A stretch of DNA of 64,000 bases from Oscillibacter sp. 1-3 (GCF_000403435.2 NZ_KE159703.1:1-64000), one strand, 5' to 3'. Positions 40,027-49,463 are shown, numbered from the stretch's first letter. Numbers and translations: made by a program. Notes: generated by a model not told the origin, from the sequence alone.

Positions 40027-41646
40027 TTAGAACGCCAGACTCCCAAACGCCACGCACTTGCCGCTTTTGCGGTCAAAGAGCATGATGTTGTCCCCGGAGA
40101 TGTCCACATGGACCTGGGCGCCGATGGTGAAGAGCGTGCTGCCGAATACCACGCCGGTGAGCAGGAAGTCCCCGATGCGCACCTTGATGGTGGACTCCAT
40201 GCCGGTGGGCATGGCGCCGTAGATCTCGCCGCAGAGGGCGCCGCCCTCTGCGATGTCGATGAACTCCGGACGGATGCCCAGCACCAGGTCCTCGTTGGTC
40301 AGCACCGGCTCCTCCTGGAGGGAGAGATCATCCTCCTCTACCTTGGCGATGTGGTAGCGGAAGGTCTCGTCCTTGTTGCCCTTTTCCACAAAGCCCTTTT
40401 CCGCGGCTTTCTTTTTGTGCTCCTGAGCCAGAGCCGCGTCGCGGTCGTCCCGGGTCTTAAACCAGCCGGCCAGATCCAGAGGGTGAGCGGGCTTGAAAAC
40501 GGCCTTTTTATCGCCGAAGACGGTCAGCTCTATGGCTTCGTCGCCCCGCTGGGTGCCCTTGGCCTCCACGAAGTTGATGGAGGGGTTGCCCACAAAGTCC
40601 GCCACAAACAGGTTGTTGGGGCGGTTATACACCGTCAGGGGCGCGTCGTACTGCTGGAGCACGCCGTTGTTGATGAGGCAGATCTGGGTGGCCAGGGTCA
40701 TGGCCTCCATCTGGTCATGGGTGACGTAGACGAAGGTGGACCCGGTCTCCACGTGGAGACGCTGCAGCTCGTAGCGCATCTCCAGGCGGAGCTTTGCGTC
40801 CAGGTTAGACAGTGGTTCATCCATGAACAGCACCGAGGGCTCCGGCGCCAGCGTCCGGGCGATGGCCACCCGCTGCTGCTGGCCGCCGGACAGCTCCGCC
40901 GGATACCGGTCCATGAACATGCCGATCTTTACAATCCGGGAGACCCGGCGGACGGAGAGGTCGATCTCCTCCTTCGTCAGCTTGCGGACCTCCGTGACAG
41001 GCCGGCCGTTCTGCACGGCCTCGAAATGATCGTTGAGGCCCTGGGACTTTTTGGCGCTCTCCGCCTTCTCCCGCAGGGCGGCGGCCTCGCCGGACATGTC
41101 CTTGCCGCTCTCTAGGTGGTAGCCGTAGAGCTTTTTGGCGGTGTAGAGGGAGATGGTGAAGGCGTCGATGAGCTTGATGTATGCCTTTTTCTCGTCGATC
41201 TTTCCCGTCTTGTCCCGGCAGTCCTCCACAACCTTCACCACCTCGCCGGGATTGGCCAGAATCTCCGCCAGGCGGGCGTTGTTTCTGGCCTCGAAGTCAA
41301 TCTTCGGCAGGGCCTCCTTGATGTTGGAGAGGCCGAAGGCGATGTTTTCGTAGACGGTCATGTTGGGCCACAGGGCGTAGTTCTGGAACAGAAAGCCCAC
41401 CTTGCGCTTGTTGGCGGGGACGTTGATGCCAAGAGCGCTGTCAAACACCACCTTGTCGCCGATGGTGATGCGGCCGCTGGTGGGGGTCTCCAGACCGGCG
41501 ATCATCCGCAGCGTGGTGGTCTTGCCGCAGCCGGAGGGGCCCAGCAGGGTGACAAAGGAGTTGTCGGCGATGACCAGGTCCAAATCGTCCACGGCGTAGA
41601 ACTTGCCCCACCGCTTTGTCACGTGTTCCAATCTGATTTCAGGCAT
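40027..41646 (-). CDS. ABC transporter ATP-binding protein with a large insertion
   Basis: 539 residues, well above the 350-370 of its MalK/PotA/FbpC relatives. Walker A GPSGCGKTT near 35, Q-loop FLFQNYALWP near 88, signature LSGGQQQRVAIART near 250, Walker B VLFMDEPLSNLDAKLR, switch His in YVTHDQMEAMTLA. The Q-loop to signature distance is about 160 residues instead of about 50, so some 110 residues are inserted in the helical domain. The C-terminal TOBE region is also expanded with a charged Lys/Glu-rich stretch (AALAQEHKKKAAEKG). It powers the importer formed with the fused permease encoded upstream (3-base gap). Confidence 0.93.
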   Translation of the reverse strand: MPEIRLEHVTKRWGKFYAVDDLDLVIADNSFVTLLGPSGCGKTTTLRMIAGLETPTSGRITIGDKVVFDSALGINVPANKRKVGFLFQNYALWPNMTVYENIAFGLSNIKEALPKIDFEARNNARLAEILANPGEVVKVVEDCRDKTGKIDEKKAYIKLIDAFTISLYTAKKLYGYHLESGKDMSGEAAALREKAESAKKSQGLNDHFEAVQNGRPVTEVRKLTKEEIDLSVRRVSRIVKIGMFMDRYPAELSGGQQQRVAIARTLAPEPSVLFMDEPLSNLDAKLRLEMRYELQRLHVETGSTFVYVTHDQMEAMTLATQICLINNGVLQQYDAPLTVYNRPNNLFVADFVGNPSINFVEAKGTQRGDEAIELTVFGDKKAVFKPAHPLDLAGWFKTRDDRDAALAQEHKKKAAEKGFVEKGNKDETFRYHIAKVEEDDLSLQEEPVLTNEDLVLGIRPEFIDIAEGGALCGEIYGAMPTGMESTIKVRIGDFLLTGVVFGSTLFTIGAQVHVDISGDNIMLFDRKSGKCVAFGSLAF

Positions 41647-41649
41647 AAT

Positions 41650-43479
41650 TTAACCTCCAATACCTTTGTCTAAGCTGGCTCCTGTGACCTTGTTGACCAG
41701 CGTGTTGCACACCAGGATGGTGACGATCAGAATCAGGTTGATGCCGCTGGAGAAGGCGTACAGGCCCATCTCGTCGAAATAGTCCAGTGTGGTGGAGAGG
41801 ATGAAGCCCTGGGTGCACAGCAGCATGAACAGGCTCAGTTCCCGCAGGCACGTCATGAAGGGCAGCAGGTAGCCGCTGATGATGGACGACTTCTGGATGG
41901 GGATGATGATGCGGGTCATGCGCTTGATCCAGGGGATGTCCTGGATGATGGCTGCCTCCTCGATCTCGCCGGAGAGCTGGAGCATGGAGTTCAGGGAGCT
42001 CCGGCTGGCGAAGGGGATGTACTTAATGGTACCGGTGATAATCAGCAGCGTGTAGGTGTTGAAGAGGTTCACGTACTGGTTGGAGAACAGGATGAAGAAG
42101 GCCACGCCAACGGCGATGGAGGGCATCAGATATGGCAGGAATGCCACGCTGTTGACGTAATTGGCCCATTTACTTCGCCTGTTTTTGGACACGGCGTAGC
42201 CGATCAGGGTGCCAATGGTGCCGGCGATGAGGGCGCAGCAGACGCTGACCCAGATGGTGCCCTTGAAGGCCCGCCAGATGGTCTCGTTGTGCAGGATGCC
42301 TTTTTGGCCGTACATGCCGTTTTCGGAGACGTTCTCGTCCGTCACCCACCACTTGGTGGTGAGGTTGCTGGCGTCGCCGGTGTAGAGGAAGGAGTAGTCC
42401 CCGGGGTTGGGCAGGAAGGTTTCAAAGGCGAAGGAGACGATGGGGAAGATGCTGGTAAAGAACGTCACAACCACCAGCGCCAGGGCGATGATGTACTTCC
42501 CCGCCCGGCCCAGGTTGATCTTGGAGATCTGGCCGGATTTGCCGGTGACGGTGGTGTAGCTCTTGCGGCTGGTGAGGGAGAGCTGGTTTAGAAGCATGAT
42601 GGCCACGCCGAAGAACATCATGATGATGGCGAGAATGCTGGCCTCTCCGGTGTACTTGGAGTTCATGGAGACATACTTGGTGGATAGGGTGGTCAGCCCC
42701 AGGTAGTGGGGCACCGGGTAGGAGCCCATGGAGCTGCCGAACACCAGCAGAATGGTGGAGAGGATGGCGGGCTTCACCATGGGCAGCGTCACCTTGCGCA
42801 TAATCTTCCACTTGGGAGTGTCCAGGATGGTGGCGGCCTCCTCCAGGTTCGCGTCCATGTTGCGGAAGATGCCGCCGATGAGGATGTAGGCGAAGGGGGC
42901 GTAGTGCAGTCCCAGCACCACAAGGCTTGGGAACAGGCCCTGGCACCACCAGAGCGGCATGTTCACACCCAGAGTGGCCGCCAGAAGGCCGTTGGACGTG
43001 CCGGTGACGGCGTTGGAGTTGAACAGGTTCTGCCACACCACGGCCAGCGTCCACTGGGGCATGATGTAGGGGAAGATGAAGATGGAGCTGAGGTACTTCC
43101 GCCAGGCCAGATTGGTCCGGGTGATGAGGAAGGCGAACACGCCGCCGAATAAGATGGATACCACGCAGGTGCCCACCGCCAGCAGCACGGTGTTCAGAAG
43201 CGGCGTCCACAGGTTGGTCTTTGCCAGGCGGCTGGTGAAGAGGTCTATGTAGTTCACCACGGTGTAGCCCGCGGCCTGGCCGGTGAGGTGGGCGTCGATG
43301 GTGCCGGGGTGGATCTTAAAGGTGTCCTCCACGATGGCGATGATGGGGGCCACGGTGGTCACCGTCAGCACGATGCCCATCAGCACCAGGATCACGTTGT
43401 GGGGCTTGGAGAAAAAGGTCTTGACCTTGTTGAAAAAGATGGTGGACTTGCTTGCCTGGAGGGTGGCCGTTTGATTCAT
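41650..43479 (-). CDS. ABC transporter permease, two fused domains (FbpB/AfuB type)
   Basis: 609 residues with about 12 membrane helices, start 43479 behind GGAGGAG. Two binding-protein-dependent permease domains are joined: EAA-loop segments occur as EEAATILDTPKWKIMRKVTLP near residue 265 and EEAAIIQDIPWIKRMTRIIIP near 540, each contacting one ATPase. An extended periplasmic stretch after residue 395 (GDYSFLYTGDASNLTTKWWV) is unusual. Relatives import ferric iron, polyamines or 2-aminoethylphosphonate; the neighbouring HAD phosphatase suggests an organophosphate, which is only an inference. Confidence 0.93.
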   Translation of the reverse strand: MNQTATLQASKSTIFFNKVKTFFSKPHNVILVLMGIVLTVTTVAPIIAIVEDTFKIHPGTIDAHLTGQAAGYTVVNYIDLFTSRLAKTNLWTPLLNTVLLAVGTCVVSILFGGVFAFLITRTNLAWRKYLSSIFIFPYIMPQWTLAVVWQNLFNSNAVTGTSNGLLAATLGVNMPLWWCQGLFPSLVVLGLHYAPFAYILIGGIFRNMDANLEEAATILDTPKWKIMRKVTLPMVKPAILSTILLVFGSSMGSYPVPHYLGLTTLSTKYVSMNSKYTGEASILAIIMMFFGVAIMLLNQLSLTSRKSYTTVTGKSGQISKINLGRAGKYIIALALVVVTFFTSIFPIVSFAFETFLPNPGDYSFLYTGDASNLTTKWWVTDENVSENGMYGQKGILHNETIWRAFKGTIWVSVCCALIAGTIGTLIGYAVSKNRRSKWANYVNSVAFLPYLMPSIAVGVAFFILFSNQYVNLFNTYTLLIITGTIKYIPFASRSSLNSMLQLSGEIEEAAIIQDIPWIKRMTRIIIPIQKSSIISGYLLPFMTCLRELSLFMLLCTQGFILSTTLDYFDEMGLYAFSSGINLILIVTILVCNTLVNKVTGASLDKGIGG

Positions 43480-43490
43480 AAAAACTCCTC

Positions 43491-44111
43491 CTAACATTCC
43501 AAAGCAGCGGGGATACCGGCCTCGCGCAGAGCGGCGCGGAGCCGGGAGATGTCGTTTTGATAGCAGAAGGCCTGCATCCCGCACCAGCGGGCGGCCTCCA
43601 CGTTCAGATGCAGGTCGTCGATGAAAAAGCACTCCCCGGGGGACAGGCCGAACCGGGGGAACAGGCGGCGGTACAGCTCCGGGTCCGGCTTGAGGAGCTT
43701 CTCCTCAAAGGAGAGGAGGGCGCCGCGCAGCAGGGGCCAGACCTCGATTTTTTCCCGGAAGCGGTAGAAGCGGGCGGAGGTGTTGGACAGCAGGTACAGC
43801 GGCACGCCCAGACCGTCCAGCTCCCGGGCCAGGGCGTTCATCTCCTGCTTGGGGAAGAGAAACTCGTCCCAGTGTTCCACCACCTGGGCCGCCCCCTCGT
43901 GCAATCGCTCCGGCAGCCGCTTTCGGGCGGCGGAGAGAACCTGCTCCTCCGACGCGAGCCCCCGGTCCAGAGCTACCCATTCCGGGCTTTTGAAGATGGC
44001 CTGATCCAGGAGGCGGGCGTCCTCCGCCGTGCGGGAATAGGCGGCGGTGAGCTCCAGCATGGGAAAGTCCAGCAGGATGCCGCCCATGTCGAAAATGACT
44101 GCTTTGACCAT
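43491..44111 (-). CDS. HAD-family phosphatase
   Basis: 206 residues from ATG 44111 (AAAGGACG). Motif I is AVIFDMGGILLDF, with Gly instead of the more usual Asp two residues after the nucleophile Asp, which is seen in part of the subfamily. Motif II is LYLLSNTSARF near 110, motif III Lys in EEKLLKPDPELYRRL near 145, motif IV FFIDDLHLNVEAA near 168. Alpha-helical cap of the HAD IA type. It lies between binding protein and permease genes of the ABC importer and probably dephosphorylates an imported or derived phosphate ester. Confidence 0.88.
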   Translation of the reverse strand: MVKAVIFDMGGILLDFPMLELTAAYSRTAEDARLLDQAIFKSPEWVALDRGLASEEQVLSAARKRLPERLHEGAAQVVEHWDEFLFPKQEMNALARELDGLGVPLYLLSNTSARFYRFREKIEVWPLLRGALLSFEEKLLKPDPELYRRLFPRFGLSPGECFFIDDLHLNVEAARWCGMQAFCYQNDISRLRAALREAGIPAALEC

Positions 44112-44148
44112 GGGAATCCGTCCTTTCAATGGATCGGTGGATAGGGAA

Positions 44149-44180
44149 GGTCCGGGGCGCGCGTCCGCGCCCCCCGGACC
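44149..44180. other. Hairpin between binding-protein and phosphatase genes
   Basis: GGTCCGGGGCGCG and CGCGCCCCCCGGACC pair with a small bulge. No T-run follows on the minus strand. It may lower expression of the downstream permease genes relative to the binding protein. The rest of 44112-44365 holds nothing recognisable. Confidence 0.5.
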
Positions 44181-44365
44181 TGATTGGATAGACAGCCTGC
44201 GGTCAGACCGCGTGTTCAAACGTGATGACCGGCCGCCGCACGCATGCCACGTTTTCCCCAAAGGAGACAGCCTTGACTTCCCAGCCTTTACCGGCCAGGT
44301 TGTTCATTTCGGATTCTGCCGCCCCGGGTGATTTTACGGTTACATCACTCTTTCACGTCTTGGAA

Positions 44366-45781
44366 TCAGCCGGCGCTGTACTTGGTCAGCATCTCGACCC
44401 AGCTGCCCACGGTGAAGGATACGTCGGCGCAGTAGGTGGGGTCTTCCAGAACCAGCTTGCCCTCGGTGGTCCACCAGTCATAGCCCCGGTCGTTCTTGGC
44501 CTCGAACTCCACGGTGGTGCCGTCCTCGGCCATGCCGCCCTTGGAGTGGCCGTACTGGGCCTCGGTGCCCTCAGCCACGGTGGGGTTGGAGGAGTAGCCG
44601 CCCATGTCCTTGCCCCAGGCGGAGAAGCCGTCCACGGTCTCGGTCATGTAGGCGATGAAGGCGCAGGCGGTCCAGGGCAGGGGGGAGTTGTCGGTGACGA
44701 ACAGGTAGTGGCAGTAGCCGTAGCCGCCGATGCCGGTGTAGCCGTCGTCATAGGCCGCCACGTTGATGTTGTTGACGGACACGGAGCTGGACTCCTCCAC
44801 GGAGCGCAGCTTGGAGTACACCAGCAGGCCGAACTGGTTGGTGGCGGACTTGTCGACCAGGGTGTTGCAGATGGGGCCGTCGTCGGTCTGGGCGTTGTAG
44901 CTCTCCACCCACAGCTTGATCCAGGCCAGGGCATACGCGCCGTCGGCGCCCAGGCCCAGATCGGCGGCCTCGGACTCCATGGCCTTGATGGTGGGCTGGA
45001 AGTAGGCCTGCTCATCGGCGGAGAGGGCGTTGAAGGCGTCTTTCAGCCAACCGGCGTAGGTGTCCTCGGTGAGCATATACAGGAAGTTCTTGCCCACGAT
45101 CTCAGAGTCGATGTCCATGTACAGGCCGTGCTCACCCTCGGCAACGAAGTCCCAGCAATTGTCGTAGGTCTTGGAGCCGGTGTTGTTGTACATGAAGACC
45201 TTGTTCAGGGTCTGGAGGGCCAGGTAGCCGTCATAGGCGTCGGCGGTGGTGCCGTTGGCCTCGGCCCACTCCTTGGGGATGAAGGTGTCCAGGATGCCGG
45301 TCTGGACCATCTTGCTCTCGATCTGGTTGCCGTCCTGAATCAGGGTCATGGCAAAAGTGCCCTCGGGCTTGAGGGAGTCGGCGGTGAGCTGGTCGAAGAT
45401 CTTGTTGTTCTTGGGCTGCTGCCAGTCAAACTCCATGCTGTAGCTGGGGTCGATGGACTGCAGGTATTCGATGAACAGGGGCAGGGCGCTCTTGCCGCGG
45501 CTGGAGTTGCCCACGCCGAAGAACGTCTTGCCGTTGGACTCCTCGATGGCCTTCTTGGCCAGATCCTCCAGGGACATGCCCTCGGCCTCTTTGATGATCT
45601 TCTGGGTCGCGGTCAGATTGGCGTCGTCCGCGGGAGCGGGGGTGGGGGCGGGGGCGTCCTGGCCGCCGTCGGACTGGGCGGGGGGCGTGTTGTCCTGGGC
45701 GGGGGGATTGCTTCCGCCGCCGCAGGCGGTGAGGGTGAACAGCATGACCAAGGTCAAAAGCAGTGCAGAGATTCTTTTCAT
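44366..45781 (-). CDS. ABC transporter extracellular substrate-binding lipoprotein
   Basis: 471 residues from ATG 45781 (GGAGGAAC upstream). The signal peptide ends in the lipobox LFTLTACGGG, followed by a Pro/Asp/Ala linker of about 35 residues. The large, mostly acidic two-lobed mature protein is bigger than typical FbpA or PotD receptors. FSAWGKDMGGYSSNPTVAEG near 415 is typical of the late part of this binding-protein group. It feeds the fused permease downstream. Ligand unknown. Confidence 0.9.
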   Translation of the reverse strand: MKRISALLLTLVMLFTLTACGGGSNPPAQDNTPPAQSDGGQDAPAPTPAPADDANLTATQKIIKEAEGMSLEDLAKKAIEESNGKTFFGVGNSSRGKSALPLFIEYLQSIDPSYSMEFDWQQPKNNKIFDQLTADSLKPEGTFAMTLIQDGNQIESKMVQTGILDTFIPKEWAEANGTTADAYDGYLALQTLNKVFMYNNTGSKTYDNCWDFVAEGEHGLYMDIDSEIVGKNFLYMLTEDTYAGWLKDAFNALSADEQAYFQPTIKAMESEAADLGLGADGAYALAWIKLWVESYNAQTDDGPICNTLVDKSATNQFGLLVYSKLRSVEESSSVSVNNINVAAYDDGYTGIGGYGYCHYLFVTDNSPLPWTACAFIAYMTETVDGFSAWGKDMGGYSSNPTVAEGTEAQYGHSKGGMAEDGTTVEFEAKNDRGYDWWTTEGKLVLEDPTYCADVSFTVGSWVEMLTKYSAG

Positions 45782-45847
45782 TTCGGTTCCTCCTTCGGTG
45801 TTTTCAACAAAATCCGGCGCTTCCAAATTCCGCCGGTTGTTAATTTT

Positions 45848-45862
45848 ATTGTATGAGACAAT
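45848..45862. promoter_or_regulatory. Palindrome in the divergent control region
   Basis: ATTGT-ATGAG-ACAAT is a perfect 5-5-5 dyad, 67 bases upstream of the binding-protein start and overlapping its TACAAT -10-like box on the minus strand. It is a candidate site for the response regulator encoded across the divide. Confidence 0.4.
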
Positions 45863-45952
45863 GGAAAAAAAGAACAGGGGACAATTCTGCGTTTTTTTGG
45901 GCACTTCTGATATTTTTGTCGGATTTGGATGAAAACGCCGCCGGGGATGTGA

Positions 45953-45958
45953 TATACT
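45953..45958 (+). promoter_or_regulatory. Candidate -10 box of the sensor operon
   Basis: TATACT lies 36 bases before the GTG start of the sensory binding protein. No good -35 is seen, which would fit activator-dependent or weak expression. Confidence 0.35.
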
Positions 45959-45994
45959 ATGGATAAATCACCCACTGGGAGGAGGGGCTGTGCC

Positions 45995-47020
45995 GTGAAG
46001 AGGATCTGTCCGCTGCTGCTGGCGGCGCTGCTGCTGGCGGGAGCGGCGGCCTGCGGGGCGAAGGAGCCGGAGACCGCCGCCTATGCCCCGCAGGAGAGCG
46101 AGCGGCTGGTGATCTACACCTCCCACAAGGAGGAGGTCTACTGGCCCGTTGTCCAGGAGTTTGAGCGGCGCACCGGCATCTGGGTGGACGTGGTGGCCGG
46201 GGGCACCAACGAGCTTTTGGAGCGCATCCGGGAGGAGGGGGACAGCCCCGGGGCGGACGTGATGTTTGGCGGCGGCGTGGAGAGCCTGGAGTCCTGCCGG
46301 GACTGCTTCGCCCCCTATGTCTGCGCGGAGGCGGAGGAGATCCAGGAGCGGTTCCGCAGCCCGGACGGGCTGTGGACCCCCTTCTCCGCCCTGCCGGTGG
46401 CGCTGGTGTACAACACCAAGCTGGTCCCGGAGGGGGGCGTCACGGGCTGGGCGGACCTGCTCTCTCCCCGGCTGCGGGGACGCATCGCCTTTGCGGACCC
46501 GGCGGTGTCCGGCTCCAGCTTCACGGCTCTTGTGACCATGCTCCAGGCGGTGGAAGGGGACGAACAGGAGATCCTGCGCCGCTTCGCGGAGAATCTGGCC
46601 GGGCGGCAGCTGGAGGGCTCCGGCGATGTGGTCGGCTCCGTGGCCGGGGGCACGGACCTGGTGGGCGTGACGCTGGAGGAGACGGCGCTCAAGCACATTG
46701 CCGCCGGGGACAACATTGCCCTGGTGTACCCTGCGGACGGCAGCAGCTGCGTCCCGGACGGCAGCGCCCTGATCCGGGGCGCGGCCCATGAGGAAAACGC
46801 GAAACGGTTTTTGGACTTCACCGTCAGCCGGGAGGTCCAGAGCCTGCTGGCGGGAGAGTTCTGCCGCCGCTCCGTCCGGGGGGACGTGGAGCCGGAGGCG
46901 TCCATGATCCCGCTGGAGGAGATTCCCATGGCGGACTACGACGTGGCCGGGGCCAGCGGCCGCCGGGACGCGGTGCTGATGAGCTGGGCCTTCTACCTGG
47001 GAGAGGAGGGGGAGCCATGA
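45995..47020 (+). CDS. Extracytoplasmic binding protein of the sensor operon (FbpA-like)
   Basis: 341 residues from GTG 45995, chosen because GGAGGAGGGG precedes it; an ATG at 45959 has no site. Lipobox LLLAGAAACGAK gives a lipoprotein. The domain is type II binding protein of the Fe3+/2-aminoethylphosphonate group (LVIYTSHKEEVYWPVVQEFERRTGI, GGGVESLESC, LSPRLRGRIAFADPAVSGSS). It overlaps the kinase gene by 4 bases and is not beside a permease on its strand, so I infer that it senses the ligand for the kinase rather than serving transport, as PgtC does for PgtB. Confidence 0.88.
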   Translation: MKRICPLLLAALLLAGAAACGAKEPETAAYAPQESERLVIYTSHKEEVYWPVVQEFERRTGIWVDVVAGGTNELLERIREEGDSPGADVMFGGGVESLESCRDCFAPYVCAEAEEIQERFRSPDGLWTPFSALPVALVYNTKLVPEGGVTGWADLLSPRLRGRIAFADPAVSGSSFTALVTMLQAVEGDEQEILRRFAENLAGRQLEGSGDVVGSVAGGTDLVGVTLEETALKHIAAGDNIALVYPADGSSCVPDGSALIRGAAHEENAKRFLDFTVSREVQSLLAGEFCRRSVRGDVEPEASMIPLEEIPMADYDVAGASGRRDAVLMSWAFYLGEEGEP

Positions 47021-48720
47021 GACGGAGACCCTCCTTCCGCCGGCGGCTCTTCGCGGGCTTTCTGGCGGCCTCCCTGATCCCCACGCTGGCCTGCTCCGCC
47101 ATGATGCTCCAGGTCTTCCGCCTGCGGATGGCGGGGGAGGCGGAGCGTGAGATGGCGGAGAATCTCGCCGCGGCCTCCGCCGCCCTGGACGCGGCCTTTG
47201 ACGCCTTCTCCCAGGCCGCCGCCCGCCTCCAGGACAGTGCCATCGCGGCCCGGGCCCTGACCGGGGACGGGGCGGAGGACACCCTGGTCAACGGCGAGCT
47301 CTTCGCCGCCGCGGGAGAGGCCCGGGGCTATGCCGCCTTTGCCCTCTACGACCTCCAGGGCCGGCGGCGCTACTCCACCCGGCAGACGGCGGGGGAGGAG
47401 CGCCTCCCCACCGGCTGGGGCGTGCTGTACGGCGCGCCGCGGCAGGGGGAGCCCATGCGCTTTACCGCCTGTGAGGACGTGACGGACACGGAATCCCCCC
47501 TGCTCCAGGGGGCGGTGACGCTGACCGGCGCCGGGGGCCGGGAGACGGGATACCTGGTAATCAGCGTGTACTACGCGGGCTTTCGCCAGCTGCTGGAGGG
47601 CAAGTACGGCGCCCAGAACGAGCTGATTTTGCTGAGTCCGTACTGGCGGCCGGTGTACTGTGTCCAGCCCTCTCTGGCGGACGCCCTGGCGCCTAGCCTC
47701 CGCAGCCGCCTGCTGGCGGGCCGGGGGCTGGATGACCCGGCGGAGGCGTTTTTGTACGCGGCGGTCCGCCATGAAAAGAGCGGGCTCTATCTGGTGCTCC
47801 GGCGGCCCCAGGTGTTCACGGCGGAGACCATCCGGCTGCTGCACACCGTGAGCCTGGGGTGCGCGGTGGTGTGCGTGGCGCTTTCGGTGTGCATGGGACT
47901 GGCCCTCAGCCGCCAGATGTTCCGGCCTATCCAGCGCCTGCGCCAGGGCATCGGCGAGGTGGAGCACGACAACCTGGACGTCTTCGTCCCAGCCGAGGGG
48001 GAGGACGAGCTGGGGGAGCTGGCCGGGCGGTTTAACAACATGGTGGAGGCCCTGCGGCGGAACCGGGAGGCGCTGGTAGAGAACCAGCGGGAGCTGAACC
48101 AGGCCCAGATCCGGATGCTCCAGGCCCAGCTGAACCCCCACTTTTTGTGCAACACCCTGGATACCATGAAGTGGATCAGCAAGATCAACAAGGTGCCCCA
48201 GGTAGCGGAGATGTCGGCCAACCTCGCGGACATCCTGCGCTTTTGCATCTCGCCGGAGGAGTTTGCCTCCCTGCGGCGGGAGGTGGAGATCCTGGAGCGG
48301 TACGTGGAGATTCAGGAGATTCGGATGTCCGGGGCCTTTGCCTTCCGAGTGGAATTGCCGGAGGAGCTGGCGGACTGCCGGGTTCCCAAGATGATCCTCC
48401 AGCCCCTGGTGGAAAACGCCATTCTCCACGGCCTGGAGGGTGTGGAGAACGGCGCGGTGGAGGTGACGGTCCGGGAGAAGGCGGGGATGCTGCGCATCAC
48501 CGTCCGGGACAACGGCGCGGGTCTGCCCCCCGAGATGGCGGCGGGGCGGTACCGGAGCCGGGGCCCCGCCGGGAGGCACCTGGGTCTTTACAATGTGAAC
48601 ACGATTTTGACGAAGTACTACGGGGACGGCTGCGGGTTGTTCCTGGAGAACGGACCGGCAGGCGGCGCCGTGGTGACGGCGGTGCTGCCGGTGCGCGGAG
48701 AGGAGGAAAACCCATGTTAA
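47017..48720 (+). CDS. Sensor histidine kinase, LytS/YesM type
   Basis: 567 residues. One N-terminal membrane helix (about 13-33), an extracytoplasmic sensor region of about 250 residues, a second helix (about 278-298), a HAMP segment (MFRPIQRLRQGIGEVE), then the His_kinase domain with LNPHFLCNTLDTMKWI (phosphorylated His 375) and an HATPase domain (PKMILQPLVENAILHGLEG; DNGAGLPPEM; LGLYNVNTIL). Partner of the response regulator whose start overlaps its stop by 7 bases. Confidence 0.95.
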   Translation: MRRRPSFRRRLFAGFLAASLIPTLACSAMMLQVFRLRMAGEAEREMAENLAAASAALDAAFDAFSQAAARLQDSAIAARALTGDGAEDTLVNGELFAAAGEARGYAAFALYDLQGRRRYSTRQTAGEERLPTGWGVLYGAPRQGEPMRFTACEDVTDTESPLLQGAVTLTGAGGRETGYLVISVYYAGFRQLLEGKYGAQNELILLSPYWRPVYCVQPSLADALAPSLRSRLLAGRGLDDPAEAFLYAAVRHEKSGLYLVLRRPQVFTAETIRLLHTVSLGCAVVCVALSVCMGLALSRQMFRPIQRLRQGIGEVEHDNLDVFVPAEGEDELGELAGRFNNMVEALRRNREALVENQRELNQAQIRMLQAQLNPHFLCNTLDTMKWISKINKVPQVAEMSANLADILRFCISPEEFASLRREVEILERYVEIQEIRMSGAFAFRVELPEELADCRVPKMILQPLVENAILHGLEGVENGAVEVTVREKAGMLRITVRDNGAGLPPEMAAGRYRSRGPAGRHLGLYNVNTILTKYYGDGCGLFLENGPAGGAVVTAVLPVRGEEENPC

Positions 48721-49463
48721 AGGTTCTGGTGGTGGAGGATGAGGAGATGATCCGCAGGGGCATCGTGCTGGCGGTGGACTGGGCCGCCATGGACTGCGTG
48801 GTGGTGGGGGAGGCCGCCAACGGCCAGGAGGCCCTGGACGCCGTGGAGCGCCTGGACCCCTCCCTGATTATCACCGATCTGAAAATGCCCCAGATGGACG
48901 GCATCGAGATGCTGCGGCAGCTGCGGGCCCGGGGGAACGGCGTCTACGTCATCATCCTCACCGCCTACGACAGCTTCACCTACGCCCAGAGCGCCCTGCG
49001 GCTGGGGGCGGTGGACTTCCTGCTCAAGCCCTTCCACGACGGGGATCTGGAGCGGGCGGTGGCCGCTCTGCGGCGGCGGATCGGGTCCGCCGCCGCCCGG
49101 GAGGCGGAGAGTCCCCTGCCGGGCCTTAAGAAGGGGGACAAGAGCAAATATGTGCTGGAGGCCATGGACTACATCGGAGAGCACTACAACGACCCCGGCA
49201 TCAACATCGCCGCCATTGCCCAGCACCTGGGACTCAGCGAGGGACACCTGAGCCACACCTTCAAAAAGGAGACGGACTACACCCTTTTGAACTACCTCAC
49301 CCGCTACCGGGTCCACAAGGCCATGGAGTTGCTGCGGGACTGCCGGGTGAAGGTCTACGAGGTGGCGGAGCGGGTGGGCTACCGGGACATCACCTACTTC
49401 TCCGCCACGTTCAAAAAGCTGGTGGGCATGACTCCCTCGGAGTACCAGGACACCTGCCGGTAA
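48714..49463 (+). CDS. Response regulator, receiver plus AraC-type DNA-binding domain
   Basis: 250-codon frame (249 residues). Receiver domain 1-120 with phosphoacceptor Asp 55 in LIITDLKMPQMDG, Thr in VIILTAYDS and Lys in DFLLKPF. AraC-type double helix-turn-helix at the end (INIAAIAQHLGLSEGHLSHTFKKE; VYEVAERVGYRDITYFSATFKKLVGMTPSEYQ). YesN-like. With the kinase and binding protein it forms a three-part signalling operon, divergent from the ABC importer it most likely controls. Confidence 0.95.
   Translation: MLKVLVVEDEEMIRRGIVLAVDWAAMDCVVVGEAANGQEALDAVERLDPSLIITDLKMPQMDGIEMLRQLRARGNGVYVIILTAYDSFTYAQSALRLGAVDFLLKPFHDGDLERAVAALRRRIGSAAAREAESPLPGLKKGDKSKYVLEAMDYIGEHYNDPGINIAAIAQHLGLSEGHLSHTFKKETDYTLLNYLTRYRVHKAMELLRDCRVKVYEVAERVGYRDITYFSATFKKLVGMTPSEYQDTCR

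Noticed and set aside
39683-40057. 124-codon minus-strand frame in the inverted-repeat element
   Set aside because: No ribosome binding site, translation dominated by the palindromes, and it runs into the ABC ATPase gene.
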